From positions 93,237,648-93,301,647 of the forward strand of contig OZ020267.1 in assembly GCA_963971225.1 (NCBI GenBank): 64,000 nt of DNA, in the 5' to 3' direction. Shown in pieces: positions 13,501 to 22,251 of this stretch; position 1 is the first letter of the stretch, and the number at the start of each line of letters is the position of its first letter. The position numbers and the translations under genes are program-made. The notes beneath the pieces are model-generated. The model did not search any database, was not told where the DNA came from, and was given only the letters and a program-made list of their open reading frames with translations. This DNA is from Melieria omissa. Lineage: Eukaryota > Arthropoda > Insecta > Diptera > Ulidiidae.

Positions 13501-13823
13501 TGTCCAATATGTTCGATCCGCGCACAGAGACGAATCCGTCGTGGGATAGTGAGATCCGTGACGACGTGATCGACGAGTGCTCCAAACATGGCGGTGTCCT
13601 TCATATCTTCGTTGACAAGGCGTCGCCAACAGGCAATGTTTATGTAAAGTGTCCCAGCATAACGACAGCGGTGTTGGCTGTGAATGCGCTGCACGGGCGT
13701 TGGTTTGCCGGCCGTGTCATTACAGCTGCTTACGTTCCACTGCTTAACTACCATTCACTGTTTCCGGATGCGATAACGGCGGTCAATCTGTTAGCATCGA
13801 CGCGGAAGACGGGTGAAGAGTAA
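1501..13823 (+). CDS. Caper: Caper / RBM39-type splicing factor (five exons)
   Basis: RBM39 family protein: a nuclear SR-like factor related to U2AF65 that acts in 3' splice-site recognition, alternative splicing and transcriptional coactivation. Exons are 1501-1554, 11877-11998, 12086-12511, 12570-13119 and 13185-13823. All junctions are GT-AG and phases agree, giving 596 residues. Order: N-terminus MAEDLDVEAMLEAPY, closely matching vertebrate RBM39; Arg/Ser-rich region about 59-228; the family signature SPEERDARTVFCMQL; RRM1 about 240-315 (RNP1 KGIAYIEF); RRM2 about 338-412 (RNP2 LYVGSL, RNP1 KGYGFIT then Y); linker with TGRLQL; C-terminal U2AF-homology motif about 485-590, with RWF at 556-558. 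The start at 1501 is the only ATG giving this N-terminus in phase. No disruption is seen. The 10.3 kb first intron is packed with transposons, and a P-like MITE lies 193 bp after the stop codon. Confidence 0.93.
2100..2590. mobile_element. TTAA-flanked piggyBac-like MITE, family 1
   Basis: Ends are CCCATTAA... and ...TTAATGGG, each directly next to a TTAA (2096-2099 and 2591-2594). That is the duplication expected for the piggyBac superfamily. A palindromic motif, GTTGCGCAAACGCAA, occurs near both ends (about 2224 and 2558). There is no reading frame. Lies in Caper intron 1. Confidence 0.75.
2595..4196. other. Intronic sequence, no gene recognised
   Basis: AT-rich intron 1 sequence. Short open frames on both strands show no conserved features. 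The only structure noticed is a small inverted repeat at about 3806-3862 (AGAGCATATTT ... AAATATGCTCT), which could be a decayed short MITE. Confidence 0.4.
4201..4416. mobile_element. TTAA-flanked MITE, family 2 (CACGTTCGCGGAC ends)
   Basis: The perfect 13-bp inverted ends CACGTTCGCGGAC / GTCCGCGAACGTG abut TTAA on both sides (4197-4200, 4417-4420). The element is 216 bp with no coding capacity. The TTAA duplication suggests mobilisation by a piggyBac-type transposase. Confidence 0.75.
4546..5203. mobile_element. TTAA-flanked piggyBac-like MITE, family 3 (GAGTATACTC repeats)
   Basis: Inverted ends CCCTTTAACTGTTTA / TAAACAGTTAAAGGG lie next to TTAA at 4542-4545 and 5204-5207. A perfect palindrome, CGAGTATACTCG, occurs three times near the ends (about 4613, 5129, 5174), each followed by ACAT. 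Such subterminal repeats are plausible transposase-binding sites. Non-coding, 658 bp, in Caper intron 1. Confidence 0.8.
5543..6609 (-). pseudogene. Tc1/mariner-superfamily element, decayed (DD37E-like transposase)
   Basis: Inverted ends of about 35 bp (ACGTCTGCCAA.AAAGTAGC...) are flanked by TA at 5541-5542 and 6610-6611. On the minus strand a transposase can be followed in broken frames: a helix-turn-helix-like start (GRPRLLDNSG, GISKETVRKNL), a first catalytic Asp in ILDDGKYFTYAWNNG, a second in VIFLPDLASGHY, and RPIED near the end. Thirty-seven residues separate the second Asp from the Glu, which suggests the DD37E group. In-frame stops, including one where the usual Trp after RPIED-F should be, and frameshifts show it is dead. 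1,067 bp, in Caper intron 1. Confidence 0.75.
6620..6852. mobile_element. CAAGG MITE with 8-bp target duplication
   Basis: Inverted ends CAAGGCGAATT / AATTTCGCCTTG and the following block ACCAGGTGATAGCG are mirrored at both ends. Direct repeats GCTTAAAC flank it (6612-6619, 6853-6860). An 8-bp duplication fits hAT or P-type transposases. A diverged copy lies at 21633-21850. It sits directly beside the Tc1 remnant. Confidence 0.8.
7153..9687. mobile_element. hAT-like non-autonomous element (CAGTGGCG ends)
   Basis: The 16-bp inverted ends CAGTGGCGTCCCCAGG are identical at both sides. The flanks GGTACATA (7145-7152) and AGTACATA (9688-9695) match in 7 of 8 bases. Ends starting CAGTGGCG and an 8-bp duplication are typical of the hAT superfamily. 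No hAT transposase could be recognised inside; the 2.5 kb interior includes a LINE fragment (8340-8905). Inner blocks containing GGTCTGGCCA occur in opposite orientations (about 7295, 9067 and 9176). Lies in Caper intron 1. Confidence 0.75.
8340..8905 (+). pseudogene. LINE ORF2 3' fragment with ATA-repeat tail
   Basis: The frame from about 8405 encodes the region that follows RNase H in LOA/I-type LINE proteins: LRIITGMLTGHCRLNYHLAK, then a CCHC-type knuckle (CRFC, HILGEC), then an Arg-rich end. It finishes in an ATA microsatellite at about 8885-8902, which fits a 5'-truncated LINE 3' end. Upstream, in another frame, GPTNWQG extends the homology to about 8340. No matching target duplication was found. 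Confidence 0.7.
9696..11876. other. Caper intron 1, distal part
   Basis: Apart from a truncated P-like terminus ending at 10398, I see no gene in this stretch. The short frames here lack conserved motifs. The last 60 bases provide the acceptor of exon 2. Confidence 0.5.
10200..10398 (+). mobile_element. P-like element fragment, right terminus (CAAAGAA family)
   Basis: The 3' part, GCTTGTATGACATACGCATT ... TTTTCTTTG ending at 10398, closely matches the right end of the 3 kb element at 43031-43074. The block before it resembles the sequence around 42955-43030. No left end or duplicated flank was found, so this is a truncated or decayed copy; the left limit is approximate. Confidence 0.5.
11877..11998 (+). 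CDS. Caper: Caper exon 2
   Basis: The acceptor TAG at 11874-11876 follows a pyrimidine-rich stretch, and the donor GTAAGT starts at 11999. The 122-nt exon enters in phase 0 and leaves in phase 2. It encodes a polar, charged segment (GDEHDNSSRDSPK...) before the RS region. Confidence 0.8.
12086..12511 (+). CDS. Caper: Caper exon 3 (RS domain)
   Basis: The acceptor TTAG ends at 12085. The donor GTAATA at 12512 falls inside what would be an AGG codon, so the exon leaves in phase 2. It encodes an almost pure Arg/Ser/Asp/Glu stretch typical of SR proteins. The codons are GC-rich (CGT/CGC, GAC/GAT), which makes several antisense frames look open. Confidence 0.88.
12570..13119 (+). CDS. Caper: Caper exon 4 (RRM1 and RRM2 start)
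   Basis: The acceptor CAG ends at 12569 and the donor GTGATT starts at 13120. It encodes residues 201-384: end of the RS region, all of RRM1 and RRM2 up to GYGFIT. The frame stays open into the intron for about 100 nt, so retention would add foreign residues in place of the end of RRM2 and terminate at 13227. Confidence 0.92.
13185..13823 (+). CDS. Caper: Caper exon 5 (RRM2 end, UHM, stop)
   Basis: The acceptor ACAG ends at 13184. The exon enters in phase 0 with YHNADDAKKALEQLNGFEL, the expected end of RRM2. It continues through the U2AF-homology motif and stops with TAA at 13821-13823. Confidence 0.93.
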   Translation, partial: YHNADDAKKALEQLNGFELAGRPMKVGNVTERLDMNTTSLDTDEMDRSGIDLGATGRLQLMFKLAEGAGLAVPQAAANALLATAPQPVPLQTQTQTPAIATQCFLLSNMFDPRTETNPSWDSEIRDDVIDECSKHGGVLHIFVDKASPTGNVYVKCPSITTAVLAVNALHGRWFAGRVITAAYVPLLNYHSLFPDAITAVNLLASTRKTGEE

Positions 13824-14015
13824 ACACTGGTCGAGTGAGTGACGACGGTCCCTTTGCAACTGCATGCAATGGCGGCGGAGGCAATACGGAACGAACCGCA
13901 AGGGCACATCACGCATTCCCGCCACTCTTAGGCTTAGAACACAACAGCTGTAGCATCCGCATCCCACATTATGTGCTGAGATATAAACACACCGTGCACT
14001 GGGCTTGGTAATTAC
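13824..14015 (+). other. Caper: Probable Caper 3' untranslated sequence
   Basis: Directly follows the Caper stop codon. No AATAAA occurs before the MITE at 14016; the nearest candidates are at about 14448 and 14877. The transcript end may therefore include the MITE, unless a variant signal is used. Confidence 0.35.
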
Positions 14016-14348
14016 CATGGCTCAATAATAAGGTTATAGCATCCCCGCAACACCAAAAACCACATGTATTTTGTTGGTAGGATCGTTTATCGCTACTGTC
14101 AAAATCAGTTGATAGAGGGAGAAATTGAACGACGAAACGACGAAAGATGGAGAAACTGAATACAAACAAAAGTGATTGTTGCCAGACGGGGCTGTATTTG
14201 AGTGAAAAAACGGGAAAGTGCTCAGGTCAGTTGTTTTCAGTCAGGTATTTTCACTTCAACCGATGCGGCAACACAGCACACCGACGATTTTGACAAAAGC
14301 GATAAACAATCAGCCGGTGGCTTGCTACAACCTTATAGTTGAGCCATG
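14016..14348 (-). mobile_element. P-like MITE, CATGG family, copy B
   Basis: Inverted ends CATGGCTCAATAATAAGG / CCTTATAGTTGAGCCATG, 333 bp. The perfect 8-bp duplication GTAATTAC lies at 14008-14015 and 14349-14356. Long inner inverted blocks read GATCGTTTATCGCT.CTGTC. The same element occurs at 1-306 and 15065-15380. No coding capacity. Lies 193 bp downstream of the Caper stop. Confidence 0.88.
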
Positions 14349-14356
14349 GTAATTAC

Positions 14357-15056
14357 GTTAACATACCAATAGTTGCAACGTACCATACTTCTTCTGCAGA
14401 TACTATTATGCTCTTTTATTTTTACTTTAGAAATTTCAAATTTGGTAAAATAAATTCAATTGCATAACTTTAGCTTGGATTTATGAGTAATCGAAGTGTT
14501 TTTAATAATTTTCTCGCGCACACGTATGCATACAACCAGTTTTATTGATCTTAATTTGGTATTTTTAATCAAAGCAGTGACATTGTGAGACTTCAGGTGT
14601 TCCTACCATCTGACCTGTTCGTATTGAGTCAACTAACAAATAGACCGAAGCAGAACTATATGAACTGTTCGAGGATATGACAGGCACAGCGCGGTGCAGC
14701 ACTTGCAGTAGAAAATATTACCCAAATGTTGGATGTTCATCCCTTTGTTTGACAGGTTTTGTGCAGATTGTCTACGATGTATCATATATTTGTCTGTCGC
14801 CGATGTCTGTTATATTTTAAAAAATATTCACCTTGTTCTTCCGCAAAACTGCCAAGTTATCTTCTAATGAGGCCTAATAAAAATAATCTGTATTTTTCCG
14901 CTCTATTCTTTTTTCAGGAAATTCATGTATTTTAAGCTTAACCATGCTTGCGTTAGCATTAACCTAACTTTAAAAATCAGAATCTTGGCAAACACTCGCA
15001 GGTTTAACAAATATTATGTATCACGTTTCCTAAGAAACATCGATTTGTTTTCAGCA
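14357..15056. other. Unassigned sequence
   Basis: No exon, RNA gene or repeat end recognised. Contains AATAAA motifs (about 14448, 14877) that could serve Caper. Confidence 0.3.
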
Positions 15057-15064
15057 CATACAGC

Positions 15065-15380
15065 CATGGCTGAACTACAAGGTTGTAGCAAGCCACCGGC
15101 TGATCGTTTATCGCTTTTGTCAAAATCGTCGGTGTGCTGTGTTGCCGCATCGGTTGAAATGAAAATACCTGACTGAAAACAACTGACCTGAGCTTTTTTC
15201 CCGTTTTTTCACTCAAATACAGCACCGTCTGGCAACAATCAGTTTTGTTTGTTTTCAGTTTCTCCCTCTTTCGTCGGAAAATATCAGCTGGTTTTGACAG
15301 TAGCGATAAACAATCCTACCAACAAAATACATGTGGTTTTTGGTGTTGCGGGGATGCTATTACCTTATTCTTGTGCCATG
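15065..15380 (+). mobile_element. P-like MITE, CATGG family, copy C
   Basis: Same element as copies A and B, starting CATGGCTGAACTACAAGG and ending in GTGCCATG. The perfect 8-bp duplication CATACAGC lies at 15057-15064 and 15381-15388. 316 bp, non-coding. Confidence 0.88.
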
Positions 15381-17109
15381 CATACAGCTATGGCCAAAAA
15401 AATAGCTAAATACAAGCTAAAATACAAGCAAACGTGTTGTATGGCGGGTACTGCTGGTAGTACCCTCCGTTATTGACAGCAGAACTCTCTGTTACTAACA
15501 GCAGAAATCTCTGTAACTTCGGCGTAACATATGAGTAGAAGCAAAAAGTATGAAACATAAAGAGTGTGCATCTCATACAAGCAAAAATTTTAATGCGGGT
15601 GCTGATATCGCCACCCGTCTTCTTGATGCGGGGGGGTAGACAACAAGAGGAAACACTTGAAATGACAGCACAATGCTCTGAGCGCAAATCATAGAAACAC
15701 GAATGCCGCGTCTGTGTTCACTCGTTCATTCTCGCTGAATTGTCCGAAGAGGAGGAAGACGATGTGCTGTTCTTGTTGTTGCGCTGGCGAAAAGCTGAAA
15801 TTGTAAAACGATTTATATTTTCTGGCTGGCTTTTGTTCTTCTTCTATAAGCCTGCACAGCGTCGCATATTGCTCCTGGACTCACTGCCGACTGTGGTGTG
15901 CGCAAAATCATAGAAAATAAAATAAAATATGGCTGGCATGGCGACCTATATGATCGCTACAGGCAATAAAAAATATATAATAAGTAATCAACAAAGACAA
16001 TTCAAAAGGGAAATTGGAAAGAAAGGAAGACGTTTTTATTAGCCCGTAATAATTTTCCGTCCCGTTCTTTGGTACTATTTTTAGTGCCCACATATAATGC
16101 TTGCTTAAAAGAACTAAACTAAGAAAATCTTATATTGTAAATTTATGGTCACATCATTCGCCATGGAACCATTCAGGTGTAGAATATTTATACTATTTTT
16201 AAACGTAGGCATTCCTAAATCACAGTTTTCTTATGACAAAATACTTGTCTTATTATTAATTAATTTATTTAGTGCTTTAGTAGTGCTTTCAACATATTGA
16301 AAGTCAATAGACCTATTTAGGGTTTTCCATACAATCTTTTAACCCTTGGTTTGTTAGATTTCGATTTAAAAAAAAAACATAACACGTATCTATCTTTTAC
16401 GAACTTTGAAGTCAATATAGCTATCATTGTAGCTATATTTGTAAACATTTTAAATTCGGATCAACCGCCAAATTTTAACATCAATCAAAGCGTTGGCCAT
16501 CAAAAAGCCATACACCGCAAAGATTCGATTGATGAAAATATGATAAAAAAGCATACACACAATAATCGACAACAACAAAAACATTAGCGAATCCCGAGTC
16601 ATCTTCGTTGAAACGATGATGACGATGCCTTGGTTCGTTGTTTGTCCAGATCCAGAAACATACATGCAAAAAATGATTGAGCGAACACTACGCTGCAACA
16701 ACCACCATTTCAATGTACACGAGTGAAGCCGTTGCGAACAATAACATTGCTTTTTGCTGTTGTCCTATGAAAATTGTAATAAACAAATCCCTGAATTTGA
16801 GAATTGTAATGTGGTAACATAGAATAGCTTCCACACAACGAATGCAACCCTGTGGCAGGAGCGCTAAATTGGCAGCACTGCTGATCTACTACGAAGTGCA
16901 ACGGAATACGAGAAAAACCAGAAAGGAAGGAAAAGAACATTGGAGGAGAAAGAAACGAACCGGCAAGCGTGGAGGACGTGGCAGTTTTTTGAGCAGGAGA
17001 CGACAAGAAAAAAACCGCGTGGCAGCGAAAAAGGAAGGAAGTGGCGGAGTTCGCTGCGGCATTGGGACGGGACGGAATCGTCACCAGCGCTGCTAGTTTG
17101 CAGCCAGCT

Positions 17110-17291
17110 TAAGGCTGTCGCGATATTTTCTGACCGCCCGACCAGCGCAGCGCCGCCAAATATTCCATCGACACAAGGCTGCCGCCATCTTTCAACTCGA
17201 TGCACGACCAGCGCAGCGCCGCCAAATATTCCGTCGACACAAGGCTGCCGCCGTTCTTCAACTTTTGCACGACCAGCGCCAGCGCCGCCAT
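17110..17291. repeat. Tandem repeat, three units of about 65 bp
   Basis: The core ACCAGCGCAGCGCCGCCAAA recurs at 17141 and 17207, and in a shortened form at 17272, with AAGGCTG(C/T)CGC between units. The GC-rich repeat keeps several frames open by chance. Confidence 0.75.
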
Positions 17292-17414
17292 CTTGGCCCA
17301 TGCAATGGTGAGACATCTTTAGCCAGCGGGAGAGACGCAGGACCGCAGTGAGGGCGGCCGCCGCCATACGAGCCGTTACGTAATAACGGAAGCAGGCACC
17401 AACAAGCAGAATTA

Positions 17415-17527
17415 AATTAAGGGGGATCAGGAGCAGTGGCTCAATTGTGAAACAAATTAAGGGGGATCAGGAGCAGTGGCTCAATTGTAAACCAACTTAG
17501 GGAGGGATCACGAGCAGTGGCTCAATG
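17415..17527. repeat. Tandem repeat, three units of about 44 bp
   Basis: Three units of AGGGGGATCAGGAGCAGTGG followed by CTCAATTGT, the third diverged. Lies inside the LTR-like insertion. Confidence 0.75.
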
Positions 17528-18704
17528 TCATCGATCAAAAGGGGGATATGTTACTAAGGCATTCACGATTCACGGAGAAGGCCTTCTACGGGAAAATCGA
17601 TGGACGCACGTGAGTAATTCTTTAATGCCTATGACTTGTGAGTAGTGGTAACTTATTCGTAAATTAAACCGCGAACAGAGAGGGTGTGCAACGGCAAGGT
17701 AACAAGGGCAGGGCTCCACTGCTATAAAGTGTTATTAATGTACAGCAGTCGGAGCAACGTAGGCTTATAGTTGCAGGGATTTAAATAAATTAAGGGAATA
17801 GAATCCGAACCGTTGTTTTTTGAAGCTCGATATTGTATATTATATTTAAGCATTCGTGTATTAAAACCAATATGAATTTATAAGTTTTGACGTTCTTTTT
17901 GGAGGGTGAGACGAGGTCAGATGGCGTGTTGAGGATCCGCTTTGTTGTCGCGCCGCAGATCCACGGTAGGGTGGGTATTGAAGCGAGAGTGCCACTATCA
18001 CCTTGGCACTCTACATTGATAAATCCAACCGCGATAGAACCATGTCTTTTTGAATTAATGCCACCCCTTGCAGGGGCTCCTTCTGTTTCCATCTTGCTAC
18101 CCCACATATACATTTTTTTCTTGATATGTTTGCTATAAATAACAAGGGACTCTAAATAGAAACTGTAATGTAACGAGCCTTCGAAAAAGGTCGCGAACCT
18201 CCCCAACCGACTCCCTAGCTAGCCACATAAGGGTCCCGCAGACCTACTTTCGAGGATTATACCACCTGTATACGCCGGTGGACATGCCAACCTTCGTGGG
18301 TTGTGCTCGGCTACCTCCAGTTTTACCAAACAACATTACAAAATCTAACAGAAAATGTTATGAACTTAACATTCTCAAATGCCTACGCTTCGCTCTTCCC
18401 GCTCACATCATAGCAACCGAAAACATTTTTGTGCCCACATGCGCGTTCTATATTACTTCATATTCTTTGGTACTACATAATGGAATAACAGTTATAGTGT
18501 ATATAACTCGATTTTATTCATATGACTGTTTTACAACACCGGAGCAATACACTTCTTTTCCATAACAAATTATTACTTACAGTTGTTGGTATTGTCTACT
18601 ATAACCGTTATTTACCATGTCAAACACATTTAGTTGGACAAAAAATAGAAACACTGCGTTTAAAAAGAAATTATTGTTTTTTTAATTGAAATTCATCAAT
18701 GTCA

Positions 18705-21020
18705 TTAATAATTTATTGCAAAGCCTTTATTTTTAATAACCTCGCTCAATCTTTTCGGTACAGAGTCCACAAGTTTTTGACATTTTGCGATCGGAATGGA
18801 GTACCATGCTTCCTGAACCATTCGCCACAATTCTTCGACATTTGATGGGTTATGCTTTCCAACTTCCTCCTTCAGGTCATGCCACAAATTCTCAGTCGGA
18901 TTTAAGTCCGGTGATTGAGACGGCCTCTTCAAAACGTCGAGTTTTTGTGTTTCAAACTAATTTTTCGTATACTTAGCTGTGTGCTTTTCATCGTTATCCT
19001 GTTGAAAACGCCATTTGAGTGGCATATTTTCCTCGACCCATGCTAGCATAGTATTTTGCAATATATCTACGTAGCTCTCCTTTCGCATAGTTCCTTCAAT
19101 ACGAAAAATTGTTCCAGCATCAGGCTGCCACCTCCATGCTTTACAGTTTTGTAAGCCTGGCCTGGGGGACAAGGAACAAAGGATTTTCCATCCATGCCGA
19201 ACAAATTTATCTTCGTCTCATCGGTCCAAAGTACATTTAGCCACTTAACTTTTACTCTTAACGGATTATTTGGTATGTAATGCTGCTTAGGCCATGTAAG
19301 TCGTTTTTGGACATGCCTCTTTTTTAGAAGTGGCACTTTTCTGGAAACCCTAGCGCGGAGATTATTGTCTACCAGAACGCGACGAATTGTTCTGGTACTG
19401 ACTTCAAGCAAAGAATATGAAGTAATATAGAACGCGCATGTGGGCACAAAAGTGTTTTCGGTTGCTATGATGCGAGCGGGAAGAGCGAAGCGTAGGCATT
19501 TGAGAATGTTAAGTTTATAACATTTTCTGTAAGATTTTCGTAGGACAACAGCAAAAAGCAATGTTATTGTTCGCAACGGCTTCACTCGTGTACATTGAAA
19601 TGGTTGTGTTGCAGCGTAGTGTTCGCTCAATCATTTTTTGCATGTATGTTTCTGGATCTTGTTTGCCGAATCGCAAGCAAAGAGCACACAACGAACCAAA
19701 GCATCGTCATCATCGTTTCAACGAAGATGACTCGGGATTCGCTAATGTTTTTGTTGTTGTCGATTATTGTATGTATGCTTGTTTGTGTTGCCGATTGCCG
19801 GGTTTGCTGCCCAAATTGCTATAATATTTCTATCAATCGAATCTTTGTGGTGTATGGCTTTTTGATGGCCAACGCTTTGATTGATTTTAAAATTTGGTGG
19901 TTGACAATTTAAAATGTTTACAAATATTTTTACGTGGCGAGTTCGAAATAAAATTATTAGTTTATATTTTCACATGGTTGATTACAAGTTTGGGAATATG
20001 GGAAAACTACGAAAAAAATTAATTGATGGCTATATTGACTTCAAAATTCATAAAAACACTTGAAATCAAAAATAATTAGATACGTGTTTTAATTTTTTTT
20101 TTAATCGAAATCCTTACCCCATCACACGGGTAAGGGTGTTTTTTTCAGCACACACACTAGGATTAAGTAAGCATTATATGTGGGCAGTAAAAAAAGTTCC
20201 AAAGAACGGGACGGAAAATTATTACGGGCTAATAAAAGCGTCTTCCTTTCTTTCCAATTTCCCTTTTTAATTGTCTTTTATGATTACTTTTTATTTATTT
20301 TTCATTGCCTGTAGCGATCATATAGGTCACCACGCCAGCCATATTTTATTTTTTTTCTATGAATTTGCGCACACTACAGTCGGCAGTGAGTTCAGGAGCA
20401 ATATGGAACGCCGTGCAGGCTTATAGTGGAAGAACAAAAGCCAGCCGTCAAAAAATATAAATCGTTTTACAATTTCAGCATTTCGCCAGCGCAACAACAA
20501 CAACAACAGCACATTGTCCTCATCTCCCAATCATCCCACGCCGCAGCAGTGTGCTAACGCAGACTCGCTGCAGTGAGCGCAAGCAAGCCTTCGTATGTTT
20601 ATTTTCTTTGCTTCTACTCACATGTTACGCCGAAGTTACAGAGATTTCTGCTGTTAGTAACAGAGGTTTCTGCTGTCAATAACAGAGGGTAATACCAGCA
20701 GTACCCGCTATACAACGCGTTTGATTGCATGAGATGCGCGTTCTATATTACTTCATATTCTTTGCTTCAAGTCTTGTGGTGTCCTTGAGCTCGCGTGACG
20801 ATAAAAATGGGTCCTTTTTGGCACTTATCAGCAACATTTTTGTATCAGTAGGACTCAACTTGCGGGAACGTCCACGGGTTTCTACCGTTGTTTTTGCGTA
20901 AAGCGTTGTGAAAACCTTCTTTGAACAGCATTTCATGTTTTCTGCGATTTCTCTCATCGATTTGCCGGTTTGGCGGAGAGATTTTATAACATTACGTTCA
21001 GGTTCCGTAAGATGTTTTGC
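18705..21020 (-). pseudogene. Tc1-type transposase, interrupted by a P-like element
   Basis: The minus strand carries a Tc1-family transposase in two blocks. The N-terminal block (about 21020-20765) has a helix-turn-helix region (HLTEPERNVIKSLRQTGKSM, MREIAENMKCC) and SSRELKD. The remaining block (about 19408-18705) has RTIRRVL, a catalytic Asp in VLWTDETKIN, a second in RFQQDNDEKHTA, and SPDLNPTENLW near the end. The blocks are separated by the insertion 19409-20764, whose 7-bp duplication CTTCAAG falls within the coding sequence. The distal block is also frameshifted (around 19160 and 18940). Element termini were not located. Confidence 0.8.
19409..20764 (-). mobile_element. P-like non-autonomous element, copy 2 (inside Tc1)
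   Basis: The inverted ends are CAAAGAATATGAAGTAATAT followed by AGAACGCGCAT, and the mirror image at 20735-20764. They are flanked by CTTCAAG at 19402-19408 and 20765-20771, inside the Tc1 coding region, which fixes both borders. 1,356 bp, no transposase. Subterminal blocks match those flanking the THAP gene of the element at 23000-25683. A further internal terminus ends at 20610. Confidence 0.8.
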
Positions 21021-21632
21021 GCTTAATACGAATATCACTTCATTTAAGCAAAGGTAATACTTATTTTTACTTGCGTGCACCGTTTCAAAATTTTTTTTTT
21101 GGAATAATTGAATGTTTGTAGTACCAAAGGTGGTGTTTCTATTATTTTGGCAATAGCTGTACATATGTAATATTGATATTGATGTAATATAATATAGATA
21201 CTACGAGTTGCAATTAACATTAACACCACACAGTGGTGTGAATAACGGTACCTAGTAAAATATATAACCCCATTTTAAATTCAATACATTGACTAGTTCG
21301 CATTAAAATTTTCGATTATTTTAAATTTTCCTTCGATACAAATAATTTTATTTCCTTTCCCAATCGCGCATTTTTTAAATAACATCTGCTTCAGTTGAAA
21401 TTTGGCAGCACATCACAAAGCAATATTTTGTTTCATATTGCACGATCAGGTATTCCTTTAGTGCGTTAACTTTACTAATACTGTTCTCGATCGCAATTTA
21501 GTTTCATGTGTGTAGCTTTAAAAATATGAGCAATAGAGAGCCACGAACTTCGGCAAAGGAAATTCACAGAATCAGAAGTAGAGCAATCCTAAGAACGTTT
21601 ACAGTGCAGAATGTTCCGAATAGAGATGGAAT

Positions 21633-21850
21633 CAAGGCGAAATCATACAGTTGACCTCGTTGAATCAGCTGATTTGATTTTTTGTGGTGGAAAAGATTGT
21701 CAAAATGCCTGTGTACAACTGTGACACTTTAAAAATGAAAAAAATCGCTTTGTTCTGATTGGCTGATTTTGACAATCTAAACCCAAAAAACAAAAACAAA
21801 ATGCGTTGAATTTTTGTTGCTGTCCTAACGCTATCACCTGTACCTCAAGA
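21633..21850 (-). mobile_element. CAAGG MITE, diverged second copy
   Basis: Matches 6620-6852 in inverted orientation, sharing the end CAAGGCGAAATCATAC and the inner blocks GATTGTCAAAAT, GATTGGCTGATTTTGACAA and AACGCTATCACCTG. The far end is decayed, so its limit and target duplication are uncertain. Confidence 0.65.
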
Positions 21851-22251
21851 GAACTACACAGTGAAGAACTACAGTAAAATGTTTAGGTTGGCAGGCAATG
21901 TGCGTCCGGGGTTTAAAAAGTGATAAATTTATCTGTAAAGGGGCACTTATTATGACGATATTATATAAAATAATGCTAGAGAAGTGAATTCTGGTTTTTA
22001 CTAAGAATTATGATATGATTTGATGTTATAACCTGATTTCGCAACAAATCACCAGCCGGTTGAACTGGGTTTCAAACACAACTCACTTCCGCAGAATGTG
22101 GCGGAATAGGCTAAATGTATCAACGAAAAAGGTGTCCAAGTACTGATGAAGGGCGTTAATTAAATTCATTAAAAAATAATTATAGTAGTTTTGGTTTATT
22201 TTAGTGTAAATATTAAACAATGTTCTGAAAAAATTTAATATTTAAAGAATT

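Larger units (their letters stand above)
16775..18340. mobile_element. Solo-LTR-like insertion, 1.57 kb
   Basis: Starts TGTAATAAAC and ends AACATTACA, that is TGTAAT...ATTACA. It is flanked by AAAT at 16771-16774 and 18341-18344. The paralogous sequence at about 19535-19550 lacks it, giving a true empty site. A 4-bp duplication and TG...CA ends fit a Ty3/gypsy-type solo LTR, though no internal retrotransposon remains to confirm the family. It contains two GC-rich tandem arrays (17110-17291, 17415-17527). Confidence 0.6.
15430..18469 (-). mobile_element. P-like non-autonomous element, copy 1 (split by an LTR)
   Basis: The parts 15430-16774 and 18341-18469 together are the reverse complement of 19409-20730. 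They share long blocks, for example around 15900-16110 against 20160-20370 and 16450-16774 against 19540-19920. The right terminus ends in CTTCATATTCTTTG at 18469. The left terminus could not be found with certainty. A second internal terminus-like sequence (CAAAAAGTATGAAAC... from 15542) suggests one family member inserted into another. 16775-18340 is a separate insertion. Confidence 0.65.

Noticed and set aside
16864..17367. 167-codon and overlapping GC-rich frames as genes
   Set aside because: They are kept open on both strands by the GC-rich tandem repeat at 17110-17291.
17415..17527. CRISPR-like array
   Set aside because: Three adjacent 44-bp units without unique spacers in an insect LTR-like insertion; an ordinary tandem repeat.
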